A stretch of DNA of 64,000 nt from an uncultured Campylobacter sp. (lineage in GTDB: Bacteria > Campylobacterota > Campylobacteria > Campylobacterales > Campylobacteraceae), in the NCBI RefSeq assembly GCF_937973075.1, contig NZ_CALBWL010000024.1, positions 4,596 through 68,595 on the forward strand, in the 5' to 3' direction. Shown piece by piece: positions 16,792 through 25,443 of this stretch (position 1 is the first letter of the stretch; each line of letters begins with the position of its first letter). Position numbers and translations under genes: made by a program. A model generated the notes under the pieces. That model was given only the letters and a program-made list of their open reading frames with translations. It searched no databases and had not been told where the DNA came from.

Positions 16792-18166
16792 CGCTGCGCA
16801 AGCGTTTTTTACAAATCTATTAGGCGCGGATAATGCCTATTTTGACGAGGCTCATCGCACAGCATACTGCTACGACGCGACGAAAAGACGCTGCCTGCCG
16901 GACGGCGTGCTTTTCCCGCAAAGTGAGGACGATGTCAGTCAAATTTTAAAATTCTGCAACGAAAATTTAATCCCCATAGTTCCAAGAGGCGCAGGTAGCG
17001 GTTTTACGGGTGGATCTTTAGCCGCAAACGGCGGAGTGATTTTAGCATTTGAAAAACATATGAATAAAATTCTAGAAATCGACATGCAAAATCTACTCGC
17101 CGTAGTCCAACCCGGCTGCATAAATATCGATCTGCAAAAAGCAGCCGCAGCGCGCGGGCTTTTTTATCCGCCCGATCCCGCAAGCCAGGATTATTCCACG
17201 CTAGGAGGCAATGTCGCCGAAAACTCCGGCGGTATGCGCGCCGCAAAATACGGCATCACCAAAGACTATGTAATGGCACTGCGTGCGGTACTGCCTAATG
17301 GAGAGGTGATCCGAGCGGGCAAACGCACTATCAAAGATGTCGCAGGCTTCAACGTGGCAGGAATTTTAATCGCAAGCGAAGGTGCACTTGCCGTCATTAC
17401 CGAAATCACACTCAAGCTCATCCCGATGCCAAAGCTTAAAAAGACTGCGATGGGCGTCTTTCCTAGCGTAGATGCAGCAATGAATGCCGTGTATAAGACG
17501 ATGGCTGCCGGTATCACGCCCGTGGCGATGGAATTTTTAGACGCGCTGTGCATAGCCGCGGTCGAGGAGAAATTTCATAAGGGCTTGCCGAAGGGTGCGG
17601 GCGCGATTTTGATCTGCGAAACCGACGGCAATTTAGAAGCGGTGCTTTTGGAGGAGCTCGCACTCATAAAAGAAATTTTCGTTCAAAACGGCGCGAGCGA
17701 CTTTCGCATCGCAGAAAGCGAAGAAGAGCGTGCGGGCATTTGGTTTGCGAGACGCAACTGCTCGCAGGCGATCAATATCTACGGCACGCTTAAGCTAAAT
17801 GAGGACATCACCGTCCCGCGCTCGCAGCTGCCCGAGCTACTGCGCCGTATCGCGCGCATCGGCGATAAATACGGCGTGCGCGTGCCATGCTTCGGGCATA
17901 CGGGCGACGGCAATGTCCACACCAACGTCATGGTCGCCGACAAAAAAGATGAAGCTCAAGTGCGACGCGGACATGACGCAATCACCGAAATTTTCAAAGC
18001 TGCAGTTGATCTTGGCGGTACGCTCAGCGGCGAGCACGGCATCGGGCTAAACAAAGCAGAATTTATGCCACTAGCTTTTAGCGCAGCAGAGATGGAACTA
18101 TTTCGCGCAATCAAAAGGGCGTTCGATCCAAAAGGTATCTTAAATCCCGGAAAAATGGGGCTTTAA
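16784..18166 (+). CDS. glcD: Glycolate/lactate oxidase FAD-binding subunit (GlcD family)
   Basis: 460 residues of normal length. The FAD PP-loop is seen in PIVPRGAGSGFTGGSLAANGG (about 66-86), followed by FYPPDPASQDYSTLGGNVAENSGGMRAAKYG and the C-terminal GHTGDGNVHTNVMV and GGTLSGEHGIGLNKAEF motifs of the FAD-linked oxidase C-terminal domain. It oxidises an alpha-hydroxy acid (glycolate or lactate) to the 2-oxo acid and passes electrons to quinone or an FeS partner. No glcE or glcF gene is adjacent here, so the partner must be encoded elsewhere or the enzyme acts as a single-subunit lactate dehydrogenase. Confidence 0.9.
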   Translation: MNSAAQAFFTNLLGADNAYFDEAHRTAYCYDATKRRCLPDGVLFPQSEDDVSQILKFCNENLIPIVPRGAGSGFTGGSLAANGGVILAFEKHMNKILEIDMQNLLAVVQPGCINIDLQKAAAARGLFYPPDPASQDYSTLGGNVAENSGGMRAAKYGITKDYVMALRAVLPNGEVIRAGKRTIKDVAGFNVAGILIASEGALAVITEITLKLIPMPKLKKTAMGVFPSVDAAMNAVYKTMAAGITPVAMEFLDALCIAAVEEKFHKGLPKGAGAILICETDGNLEAVLLEELALIKEIFVQNGASDFRIAESEEERAGIWFARRNCSQAINIYGTLKLNEDITVPRSQLPELLRRIARIGDKYGVRVPCFGHTGDGNVHTNVMVADKKDEAQVRRGHDAITEIFKAAVDLGGTLSGEHGIGLNKAEFMPLAFSAAEMELFRAIKRAFDPKGILNPGKMGL

Positions 18167-18805
18167 ATTAGGATCGTCATCCAACTTCTACGGTGATTTG
18201 AAATCGATTTATCCCACTTATCTCATCTAAAATTTTACTTTCTTACAATATGCCTACTTAAAATTTATCTTGCTTGCAATTTAGCTTATTTACAGGCTAC
18301 TTCGAGTTAGATTAAGCTTGATCTACCCATTTACAGATCGATTTTGCTTACTTTGCAATTAATAATTTTACTTGTTTATTGATAGATTCCATCCACTTGA
18401 TAATTGATTTTACTTACTTCGCAGATTGATTATCCGTGTGATCTTTTCGGATATTTTTGCCATATCAGCTGTGATTGCATAGCTACTCGCTAGTTTGCGC
18501 AATTTTTTCTCCTTCAACGATATATAATTTAGCACCATGATTATGATGAAATCCCTATATCGCGATGGGTAAGTCTATGACAAATTAAAATTATGTCAAT
18601 AAAATCCCCAGCATAGATTAAATTCTAAACTTCCAAAATACTGAAATTTTAAAACCACTATCTATAGATATTATCGCAATATGCGGAATTTCAGCAATAA
18701 AATTTAGAAATAAAATTCCACAGAATTTCGTAAAATCCCATAAAGCTCCGCAAAATTTCTATACTAATTTCGATCTCGCCGGTATTATCTAGCTAGCCCT
18801 GCCAT
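18167..18805. other. Intergenic with degenerate AT-rich repeats
   Basis: About 640 bases with no gene. From about 18230 to 18440 a unit like TTTTACTTACTTTGCAATT recurs five or more times with heavy divergence. The rest holds AAATTT and AAATTCC words. This is more AT-rich than the surrounding genes. Confidence 0.5.
18228..18435. repeat. Degenerate repeats of a TTTTACTTACTTTGCAATT-like unit
   Basis: Successive versions are TTTTACTTTCTTACAAT, TTTATCTTGCTTGCAATTTA, ATTTTGCTTACTTTGCAATTAA, TTTTACTTGTTTATTGAT and TTTTACTTACTTCGCAGATTGA. Spacing is about 35-60 bases. The copies have diverged enough that they are probably old. Confidence 0.45.
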
Positions 18806-19492
18806 CTATTTAGTCGCATTAGCCTCGCTTGCATTTATTTTATTCATCGCGGCTACTACATTGCAGCTAAACTCAGCTCCCAGCTTGCAGGCCTTGTCGT
18901 AGTATATCATCGCCTTATCCAGATCCGGCTCGCCAAATTCCTTCTTTGAATACGCTAGCCCGACCCTTTGGCATCCCTCCGCCAAAGCAGCATCGCAAGA
19001 TTTGAGGAAAAACTTAAGAGCGCCCTGATAGTCTTTTTCTTCGTAGCTAGCGACCGCAGTATTTAAGCAGCCCTCGCCTAATCCCAAATCGCATGATTTG
19101 GCAAAAAATGCGAACGTATTTTTCTTATCGGCATTTTTATAAGAGATTATCGCGGCGTTGTAGCAAGCTTTGGCAGCTCCCAGCTCGCACGCTTTGGAAT
19201 AAAACCGCGCAGACTTGCCCTTATCTTTCGTAGTTTTATATAAATTTTGCTCGTCGTAATATAAATCCCCCGCGATAGCACAGCTATTTTCCAGCCCCGC
19301 TTCACAAGCTTTTTCAAACGGCTTTTTTGCTGCCTCATAATCGCGCTCTTCAAGCAAATACGCTCCATAGTCTTCGCACGAATTAGCCCTACCGACGCCG
19401 CATCCGACAAACGAGACCCCTTGCGGGAAAAATATCTGCGCGAGCAAGTAGGCTGCTACGATTAGTGCGGCAATCGATGCTAAAATTTTCAT
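18806..19492 (-). CDS. Sel1-like repeat, cysteine-rich exported protein
   Basis: 228 residues. It has an N-terminal hydrophobic signal/anchor (MKILASIAALIVAAYLLAQIFF) followed by five to six Sel1-type helix pairs. Each is marked by the Hcp pattern KAC-x7-C: KACEAGLENSC, KACELGAAKAC, KSCDLGLGEGC, KSCDAALAEGC, KACKLGAEFSC. In H. pylori Hcp proteins, cysteines in this spacing form one disulfide per repeat in the periplasm or outside the cell. The specific role is unknown. Two further paralogues sit at 31500 and 32494. The start has AAAAGGAGCAAAA before ATG. Confidence 0.85.
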   Translation of the reverse strand: MKILASIAALIVAAYLLAQIFFPQGVSFVGCGVGRANSCEDYGAYLLEERDYEAAKKPFEKACEAGLENSCAIAGDLYYDEQNLYKTTKDKGKSARFYSKACELGAAKACYNAAIISYKNADKKNTFAFFAKSCDLGLGEGCLNTAVASYEEKDYQGALKFFLKSCDAALAEGCQRVGLAYSKKEFGEPDLDKAMIYYDKACKLGAEFSCNVVAAMNKINASEANATK

Positions 19493-20264
19493 TTTTGCTC
19501 CTTTTAAATTTTAAAAATAATTATAGCAAAAAGCGAGGGATAAAATTTTAATTTTTGATAATAGCTGTGAAATTTGCGGCGAAATTCCTGCAAAATTCCT
19601 ATCAAAATCCTAAGCAAAATTTTAAATAAAATTTTAAACGGAGCTTTGAGCTGAATTTTAAAAAGACAAATTAAAATTTTACTTGCAAGATTGTTTTTAT
19701 GGCTGGCCGCCCCACTTTTTACTCGCACCGTCTATGCGGCATCCACGGCGCCTGCAGTATTTATAATAACTAAAGCATTTAATCCTTTAGGTCTAAAACG
19801 CCTACAGCCTCTGCAATGGTAATTTATCAGGGCGATAATCTAGTGTGTAAAATATTTTGTTGCATACCAAGCCCATGGTGAGCATCTTGCCGCGCCATAG
19901 AAAACTTTTGAAAATTTTGCATTGCTGCTTAGAAATTTTAAACAATTTTATACTGCCAGCCTTTAAATTTTATCTTAGAAATAGGCTTGCCTATGCCAAA
20001 ACTGCAGGCGTAATGCGTCTTTAGGCGTTTTGGCTCCAATACCCAGACTTCTTAGATCGCACCAATTAGATATGGTGAGTCTTAAAATAATCAAGACTGC
20101 GCGATATCTGTATTGCGTACGTAAATTTCATCTATGTAGGTTGCGACTGAGATTTCAGCCGCGCAAGCCCAGCTCGTAAAATTCTGCTAGTTTTAAAACC
20201 CAAATGCCACGTAGAATTGCTTTACTTCAAAATTTTATTCGCTGCAAAGCGCAAGCCGCGCTCC
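19493..20264. other. Intergenic, nothing recognised
   Basis: About 770 bases. The first 200 are AAAATTTTAA-rich. The rest is mixed composition, less RAATTY-rich than other gaps, and without a credible open frame, tRNA or strong hairpin. It may hold the remains of a lost gene, but no family is visible. Confidence 0.4.
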
Positions 20265-20633
20265 CTAGCGCTCAAACTCTATCACAGCCTCCTCCTCGCC
20301 GAACCACATCACGGAGTTTTTCATATCGCAAAACTTCGCCTCATCCGCCATCAGCTCCGCTAGCACCGCTCGCGCCGCCTCACTGTTTCGCGCATCCGCA
20401 AACGCCTGCACGCTCTCATACCACAGCTCGCCCATCGCATCGTAGTCAAACGCCGCCGTCTCGCGCTTGGTGCTCTGCCTCTCTGGAAAGATGGGCATCG
20501 TTTTTGCATAGCGGACGATATTTAGTACCTTTTGATTAGCTAAAACCTTTTGTGAATGCGCCGCTCAGTGTGCCACAAACTCCTGCTGCGTGATGCCCGG
20601 TGCCCTTTTTACCAACATCGCGATCTTAAACAT
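20265..20633 (-). pseudogene. EthD-domain protein interrupted by one stop
   Basis: From ATG at 20633 the frame reads MFKIAMLVKRAPGITQQEFVAH and meets TGA at 20565-20567. It then continues without a break through VLNIVRYAKTMPIFPER and FDYDAMGELWYESVQAF to the end at 20265. The stop falls where EthD proteins normally have a Trp (AHW), so a TGG to TGA change is the likely cause. EthD proteins are small ferredoxin-like-fold dimers tied to oxidation or reductase pathways. An internal ATG at 20498 could give a fragment lacking the first strand. Without the stop the protein would be about 122 residues, close to normal. Confidence 0.7.
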
Positions 20634-21073
20634 AACCGCTCCCTAAATGAAATTTATCGCAAAATTTGCGCCCTATTCTATGATGCATCCGCGTTTTTGC
20701 AATTTTGCTTAGCATTCTTTGCGTCTAAATAGACCTTTAAAGAAACTTAAATAGTAGCCGTACACGCGAACGCAGATCCCAAAATACATAAGCCTCACTA
20801 CTTGAAGCTCAAACCACCGTCAATCTCACTTGATTTAACTACATAAAGCGTCATTTACGACTACAGCCAAAATAAATTCCGCAGGCTCTTTGCGGGCAAA
20901 GTAAAATTCTGCCAAACCTTAGTGGACAATAAAATTTTACCGACTTTCGGCGCGCATGAATTCCGTCTATTTTAGGCGAGCGAGTAAAATTCTGCGGCCT
21001 TTCAAACGGCGACAAAACAGACGAGCGGCGGTTTTATCTTTCACCGCCGCGTGTAAATTACGTTGCTACGCGC
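20634..21073. other. Intergenic, nothing recognised
   Basis: About 440 bases with scattered AAAATTCTGC and AAATTTT words, and no gene, tRNA or terminator that I can support. Confidence 0.4.
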
Positions 21074-21466
21074 CTAACCCTTGCTCGACAAAAACCTTTG
21101 CAAAATTATCGTCGCGGCGATGCTATCAAAGCGCGGATCCTTGCCGCCGCCTTTAGCGCCTTTACTCGCAAACTCCGCCGCTTCGGCGCTCGAAAAGCTC
21201 TCGTCTTGAAATTTTATCTCGCCATCAAAATCCAGCAGCGAGGCGAAGTGGCGTATGCGCCTGCTCATCTCCTCCTCGCTCGCCCCGCCGCGCGGTACGC
21301 CAAGCACCAGCACGCTGGCACCCTTTTCGCGCAGCAGTTCGCTTAGCTCGCGCGCGGCTTGGGTGCGGTTTTTGCGCAGGATCGGCTCGCACGGAAGCGG
21401 CGTCTTATCATCCGGTGCCGCCGCCACGCCGATACGTTTAAGCCCAAGATCGATCGCAACTATCAA
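21074..21466 (-). CDS. ruvX: RuvX/YqgF family Holliday-junction resolvase-like nuclease
   Basis: 130 residues with an RNase H-like fold: AIDLGLKRIGVAAAPD (first catalytic Asp at residue 5), VLVLGVPRGG, FQDESFSSAEA (catalytic Glu) and DSIAATIILQRFL (last catalytic Asp). The family is known for processing the 5' end of pre-16S rRNA and is also described as a putative Holliday-junction resolvase. The start is TTG with GCAAAGGATAAA in front. In C. jejuni it follows dprA directly. Here an 840-base RAATTY-rich gap separates them. Confidence 0.9.
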   Translation of the reverse strand: MIVAIDLGLKRIGVAAAPDDKTPLPCEPILRKNRTQAARELSELLREKGASVLVLGVPRGGASEEEMSRRIRHFASLLDFDGEIKFQDESFSSAEAAEFASKGAKGGGKDPRFDSIAATIILQRFLSSKG

Positions 21467-22306
21467 AATTTATCCTTTGCTAACATCAAATTTTGCGGAA
21501 TTCCGCCATTAAAATTCTATCGCCGAAATTCCGCGATCGGAATTTCATAGCTAAATTTTATCGCAGAATTCCACCGTGGAATTTTATGAAATTTCATACA
21601 AAATAGGCATAATAAATTTCACTCGCTCGCGCCGCTTACGAGCTATTAAATTTAGTGTGCCGCGAGCTTCAAATTCCAAAATTTCGATCGCCGCACCTGG
21701 CAGGTACATCCGCACTGAGTCCGCGTGAGCTGCACGTAAGCGACACCCAAACTCACGGCGGGCATAAATCCTGCCGTGCAGGTACCGGACGTGCAACCAA
21801 CCCACCCCACGTAAAACCAAAATTTTAAAGCAAACCCGCACTCACGCGACGGAGCAGACACAGCCCCTCTGCGCTTTATAGCTCGTAAAATTTTGCCGCC
21901 ACGCTCAAAATTTTTCCTTGCGGCAAATTCAGCCTACCACGCTTGCGCTGAAATCCGCAGCCAAATTTACCCGCAAAAATTTAGCACGATAGGCAAACAA
22001 ACATTTAAACGCTATTTCAGAAAATTTGATGCATTTTAAAGCTTAAATTCTGCGCCGCAAAGTATTTATAGATCGCGAGAAGCATTCACAAACCGATCAT
22101 TACCGCAAGCGGAGGCAAGCGGCGCTGCACAAAAACAAGCCGCGCGGGTTTGTTTTAAGCTCAAGTGCTACTTGCGGAAAGTAAAATTCTACCGAGCAGC
22201 CTTTTTCTAAATTTAAACACCGACTGCGCAGACTACGCGCCGTGCAAACACGCTGTGCCGGCGGGCGGCGCCGATTAAATCATGGCGAGCAAGCGCCTGC
22301 CGCCGG
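21467..22306. other. Intergenic between ruvX and dprA, RAATTY-rich
   Basis: About 840 bases inserted between two genes that adjoin each other in C. jejuni. The first 150 bases are close-packed GGAATTCC, AAATTCTA and GAATTTTATG words. Later parts are GC-richer and carry no credible frame. No mobile element ends were found. Confidence 0.5.
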
Positions 22307-23095
22307 CTACTTTGCCACGATCTTTGCGCCTAAAATTTCGATCCTGCCTTCAAGCTCGTATTCGTAAATTTTATCTCCGAAGCGCTCGATCGCCGCTTGC
22401 AAATCGGAATTTAGAGCTAAAAATTCTATCACCTCATCCTGCGCGCGCTCAGTGTTTTTCGGCGTCTGCGGAGCCAAAGAGGCGACAAACTCGCCAAAAT
22501 CCGCAATCAGTCGCGCCTGGGATTTTGCGAGCAGATCATTCGTGCCCGCGCTCTCGTCCATTCGGTGCGGCAGCACGTACACGGGCACGCCCATCTCGCG
22601 AGCTAGGCGCGCGCTTTGCAGTGAGCCGCTGCGGGGCTCTGCCTGAGCGACGATCAGCGCTTCGGACAGCGCCACGACGATGCGGTTGCGCTGCAAAAAC
22701 TGAAATCCGCGCGCACTCACGCCGTCCTCATACTCGCTAAGCGCGAGGCTACGCTCGTAAATTTTGCCGATCATAGCAGCGTTTTGCGCGGGATAAATTT
22801 GATCAAGACCGTTGCCAAAAACCGCGATCGTGTTTGGAAACGCCCCTTCGTGCGCGGCTATGTCACAGCCGATCGCCGCGCCGCTTACGACGCAAAAGTC
22901 CGCATCACTCAAAGCGCGCGCGAGGCGCAGAATCAAATTTTTGCTATAAACGCTCATCTTGCGCGAGCCCACGATCGAGATGCGGCGCTTTTGTAACATC
23001 GCCGGCTCGCCCCTAAAATACAGCCGCGCGGGCTCGCTTGCGCCGAGCCTTTTTAAGCCCTGGATTTTAAAACCGAGCTCACTCGTAGTACTCAT
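22307..23095 (-). CDS. dprA: DNA processing protein DprA (Smf)
   Basis: 262 residues. DprA binds incoming single-stranded DNA during natural transformation and loads RecA. The Rossmann-like DprA core is shown by ISIVGSRKMSVYSKNL (about 39-54), VVSGAAIGCDIAAHEGAF, AVFGNGLDQIYPAQN, GFQFLQRNRIVVALSEALIVAQAEPRSGSL and VPVYVLPHRMDESAGTNDLL. The C-terminus (DEVIEFLALNSDLQAAIERFGDKIYEYELEGRIE) resembles the winged-helix DML1-like tail. It overlaps the deacetylase gene by 17 bases. Its presence implies the strain is or was naturally competent, which matters for the RAATTY hypothesis. Confidence 0.95.
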   Translation of the reverse strand: MSTTSELGFKIQGLKRLGASEPARLYFRGEPAMLQKRRISIVGSRKMSVYSKNLILRLARALSDADFCVVSGAAIGCDIAAHEGAFPNTIAVFGNGLDQIYPAQNAAMIGKIYERSLALSEYEDGVSARGFQFLQRNRIVVALSEALIVAQAEPRSGSLQSARLAREMGVPVYVLPHRMDESAGTNDLLAKSQARLIADFGEFVASLAPQTPKNTERAQDEVIEFLALNSDLQAAIERFGDKIYEYELEGRIEILGAKIVAK

Positions 23096-24269
23096 AAATT
23101 TCGTCCAAATAGACCAAATCGACCTCGCTTAGGATGTCGGCGCTGTTTGCAAGCGCGCGCAGAGTGGAGCTTTTGGGATGGCCGATGGCGATGGCATAGC
23201 CCTGTTTTTTAGCAAGCGTCACGGCTTCACGCAGCTTTTTACGCACCGCAGCGACGCTGTTTTGATTATCTAAAAACACATCGCGATGCACGTATCGCAT
23301 GCCGAGCCCCTTCATCGCCGCCTTAGCCTTCGTAGCGGGGCTAGTGCGCGAGTCGATAAATAAAAATCCATGCTCGTTCATCGCGCGCAGCAGGTTTTGC
23401 ATCGCGCGCTCGTCGGCGGTAAATTTAGAACCGGTGTGGTTGTTTATAAATTTAGCGTTCGGAAAGTCCGCGCGCAGCTTGGCTATGACGCCGCGAAGCT
23501 TCTCGTAATTATCCGAGGCTCGCAGCGTCGCGGAGTTATTTTTCGCAGAGCTAGCCTCCATCGGCAGGTGGATCGCGTAATGCTCAAAGCCGCGAGCGAG
23601 CGAGCTCGTGTCCTTGCGCTGATATTCGGGTGGAAAGATGGACGGCGTCACGCGCACGGGCAGAGCGGCGATCTTTTGTGCCTGCTCGCCGGTGCCTACG
23701 TCGTCGATGATGATCGCTAGCTTTGCGCGAGAGCCTGCGGGCAAAGCCTTGCGCGGCGATTTAGAAAGATCGTCCGCGCCGCTAGAAGCGTGGCTTTGCG
23801 CGGTAGAATTTATGGAATTTTCTAAAGCGGAATTTGACGCGGTAAAATTTACGTCCGATCCGTCACTCGCCGAATTTACGGCGGCGAAATTTGAGGAAGC
23901 CATAGAATTTACGGAATTTTGCAAATTGCCGTTTGTAGAATTTTGTCCTGCAAAATTCTGCCGTGCGGGCTCTATGCTCATCTTGGGCGCGGTTACGTTT
24001 TGCTCGGCGATCTTATCAAGCTCCTTTTGAATCAGCGCTTCCTTCTCCGCAACGCTTAAACGAGGCTTTTTACCGCGAGAATCGGAAGTGCTCTCAGGAG
24101 TTTGTTTGCGCGAGCTTTGCTGCAACGCAGCCTTATTGCCCGAAAATACGAGATCCAAAACCCCGTAGGTAACCGCGCCGCTTAAAAAGCATAAGATTAC
24201 GACAAAGGCGATCGCTATGTAATTGATCGGGCGCTTTTTGCGGCGCCCGCGTGGATTTGTATTAGCCAA
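23079..24269 (-). CDS. Divergent polysaccharide deacetylase family protein with insert
   Basis: 396 residues. A membrane anchor lies at about 17-40. A charged linker (70-95) precedes an Asn/Ser-rich insert (about 100-165, with QNF, QNS and VNS steps), and then the catalytic domain from about 181. That domain shows LAIIIDDVGTGEQAQKIAALPVRVTPSIFP, HYAIHLPMEA, FINNHTGSKFT, FLFIDSRTSP and AIAIGHPKSST, the pattern of the divergent polysaccharide deacetylase family (YibQ-like). The substrate is unknown; the NodB-like fold suggests sugar deacetylation in the periplasm. It lies between ilvC (13 bases) and dprA (overlapping), as in C. jejuni. Confidence 0.85.
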   Translation of the reverse strand: MANTNPRGRRKKRPINYIAIAFVVILCFLSGAVTYGVLDLVFSGNKAALQQSSRKQTPESTSDSRGKKPRLSVAEKEALIQKELDKIAEQNVTAPKMSIEPARQNFAGQNSTNGNLQNSVNSMASSNFAAVNSASDGSDVNFTASNSALENSINSTAQSHASSGADDLSKSPRKALPAGSRAKLAIIIDDVGTGEQAQKIAALPVRVTPSIFPPEYQRKDTSSLARGFEHYAIHLPMEASSAKNNSATLRASDNYEKLRGVIAKLRADFPNAKFINNHTGSKFTADERAMQNLLRAMNEHGFLFIDSRTSPATKAKAAMKGLGMRYVHRDVFLDNQNSVAAVRKKLREAVTLAKKQGYAIAIGHPKSSTLRALANSADILSEVDLVYLDEIYEYYE

Positions 24270-24282
24270 AGCTCAGCCGAAA

Positions 24283-25305
24283 TTAGTTTTTATCTTTATT
24301 TACGAGCTTGCCTTTGGCGATCCACGGCATCATCGCGCGAAGCTTCTCGCCGGTTTTGCTAAGCAAGCTATTTGCCGTGATGTTGCGCTCGGCGTTCATT
24401 CGCACGTAGCCAGCTTTGCGCTCGAGGATGAAGTCTTTTGCAAATTTGCCGTTTTGGATCTCCTTTAGCACCTCTTTCATCGCCGCTTTGCTGCTTTCGT
24501 TTACGACGCGGTTTCCGCTTACGTAATCGCCGTATTCTGCGGTGTTTGAGATCGAGTAGCGCATATCTGCCATGCCGCCTTGATAGATGAGATCCACGAT
24601 CAGCTTCATCTCGTGCTGGCACTCAAAATACGCCATCTCAGGCTCATATCCCGCCTCGACGAGAGTTTCAAAGCCCGCGTTGATGAGCGCGCAAAGTCCG
24701 CCGCAAAGCACAGCCTGCTCGCCGAAAAGATCGGTCTCAGTTTCTGCTTTAAAAGTCGTTTCGATGATGCCGGTGCGGCCGCCGCCGATCGCGCTTGCGT
24801 AGCTTAGAGCAAGCTCTTTGGCTCTGCCGCTTTCGTTTTGCGAAACAGCGATCAGCATCGGCACGCCGCCGCCGCTTACGAACTCGTTGCGGACGGTGTG
24901 GCCCGGGGCTTTCGGAGCGATCATAATGCAGTCAATACCCTTTGGAGGGACGATCTGTCCGAAGTGGATATTAAAGCCGTGCGCAAACGCTATCGCGTTG
25001 CCCTCGCTTAAATTTGGCTCGATCTCCGCTTTGAAAATGTCGCTTTGAAACTCATCAGGCGTTAGGATCATCACAAGATCGGCTGCCTTCGTAGCCTCGC
25101 CGACGCTCATTACTTTAAAACCCTTCGCCTCGGCCTTGCTCCAGCTCGCGCCGCCCTTTTTAAGGCCCACGATAACCTCTACGCCGCTATCTCGCAAATT
25201 TTCGGCGTGAGCGTGTCCCTGCGAGCCAAAGCCGATCATAGCGACCTTTTTAGCTTTAATCAAACCTAAATCGCAATCTTTGTCGTAAAAAACATTTATT
25301 GCCAT
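24283..25305 (-). CDS. ilvC: Ketol-acid reductoisomerase (NADP+)
   Basis: 340 residues, class I length. It isomerises and reduces 2-acetolactate to 2,3-dihydroxyisovalerate in valine and isoleucine synthesis. Seen in the sequence: VAMIGFGSQGHAHAENLRDSG (NADPH-binding), FAHGFNIHFGQIVPP, APKAPGHTVRNEF, and the Mg-binding acidic region TETDLFGEQAVLCGG plus EMAYFECQHEMKLIVDLIYQGGM. AAAAAAAGGATGCGTT precedes the ATG. First gene of the ilvC-deacetylase-dprA run. Confidence 0.97.
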   Translation of the reverse strand: MAINVFYDKDCDLGLIKAKKVAMIGFGSQGHAHAENLRDSGVEVIVGLKKGGASWSKAEAKGFKVMSVGEATKAADLVMILTPDEFQSDIFKAEIEPNLSEGNAIAFAHGFNIHFGQIVPPKGIDCIMIAPKAPGHTVRNEFVSGGGVPMLIAVSQNESGRAKELALSYASAIGGGRTGIIETTFKAETETDLFGEQAVLCGGLCALINAGFETLVEAGYEPEMAYFECQHEMKLIVDLIYQGGMADMRYSISNTAEYGDYVSGNRVVNESSKAAMKEVLKEIQNGKFAKDFILERKAGYVRMNAERNITANSLLSKTGEKLRAMMPWIAKGKLVNKDKN

Positions 25306-25443
25306 AACGCATCCTTTTTTTTAAAAATTTAGGCGAGATTGTAGCTAAAATTTGCTTTTACGTAGATAAACCGCGCGCCGCAAGGGCGGATAAAGAAATT
25401 TTGAGCTATCATTGAGGCATAATTTAGCTTTGAAGGAGCGAAA

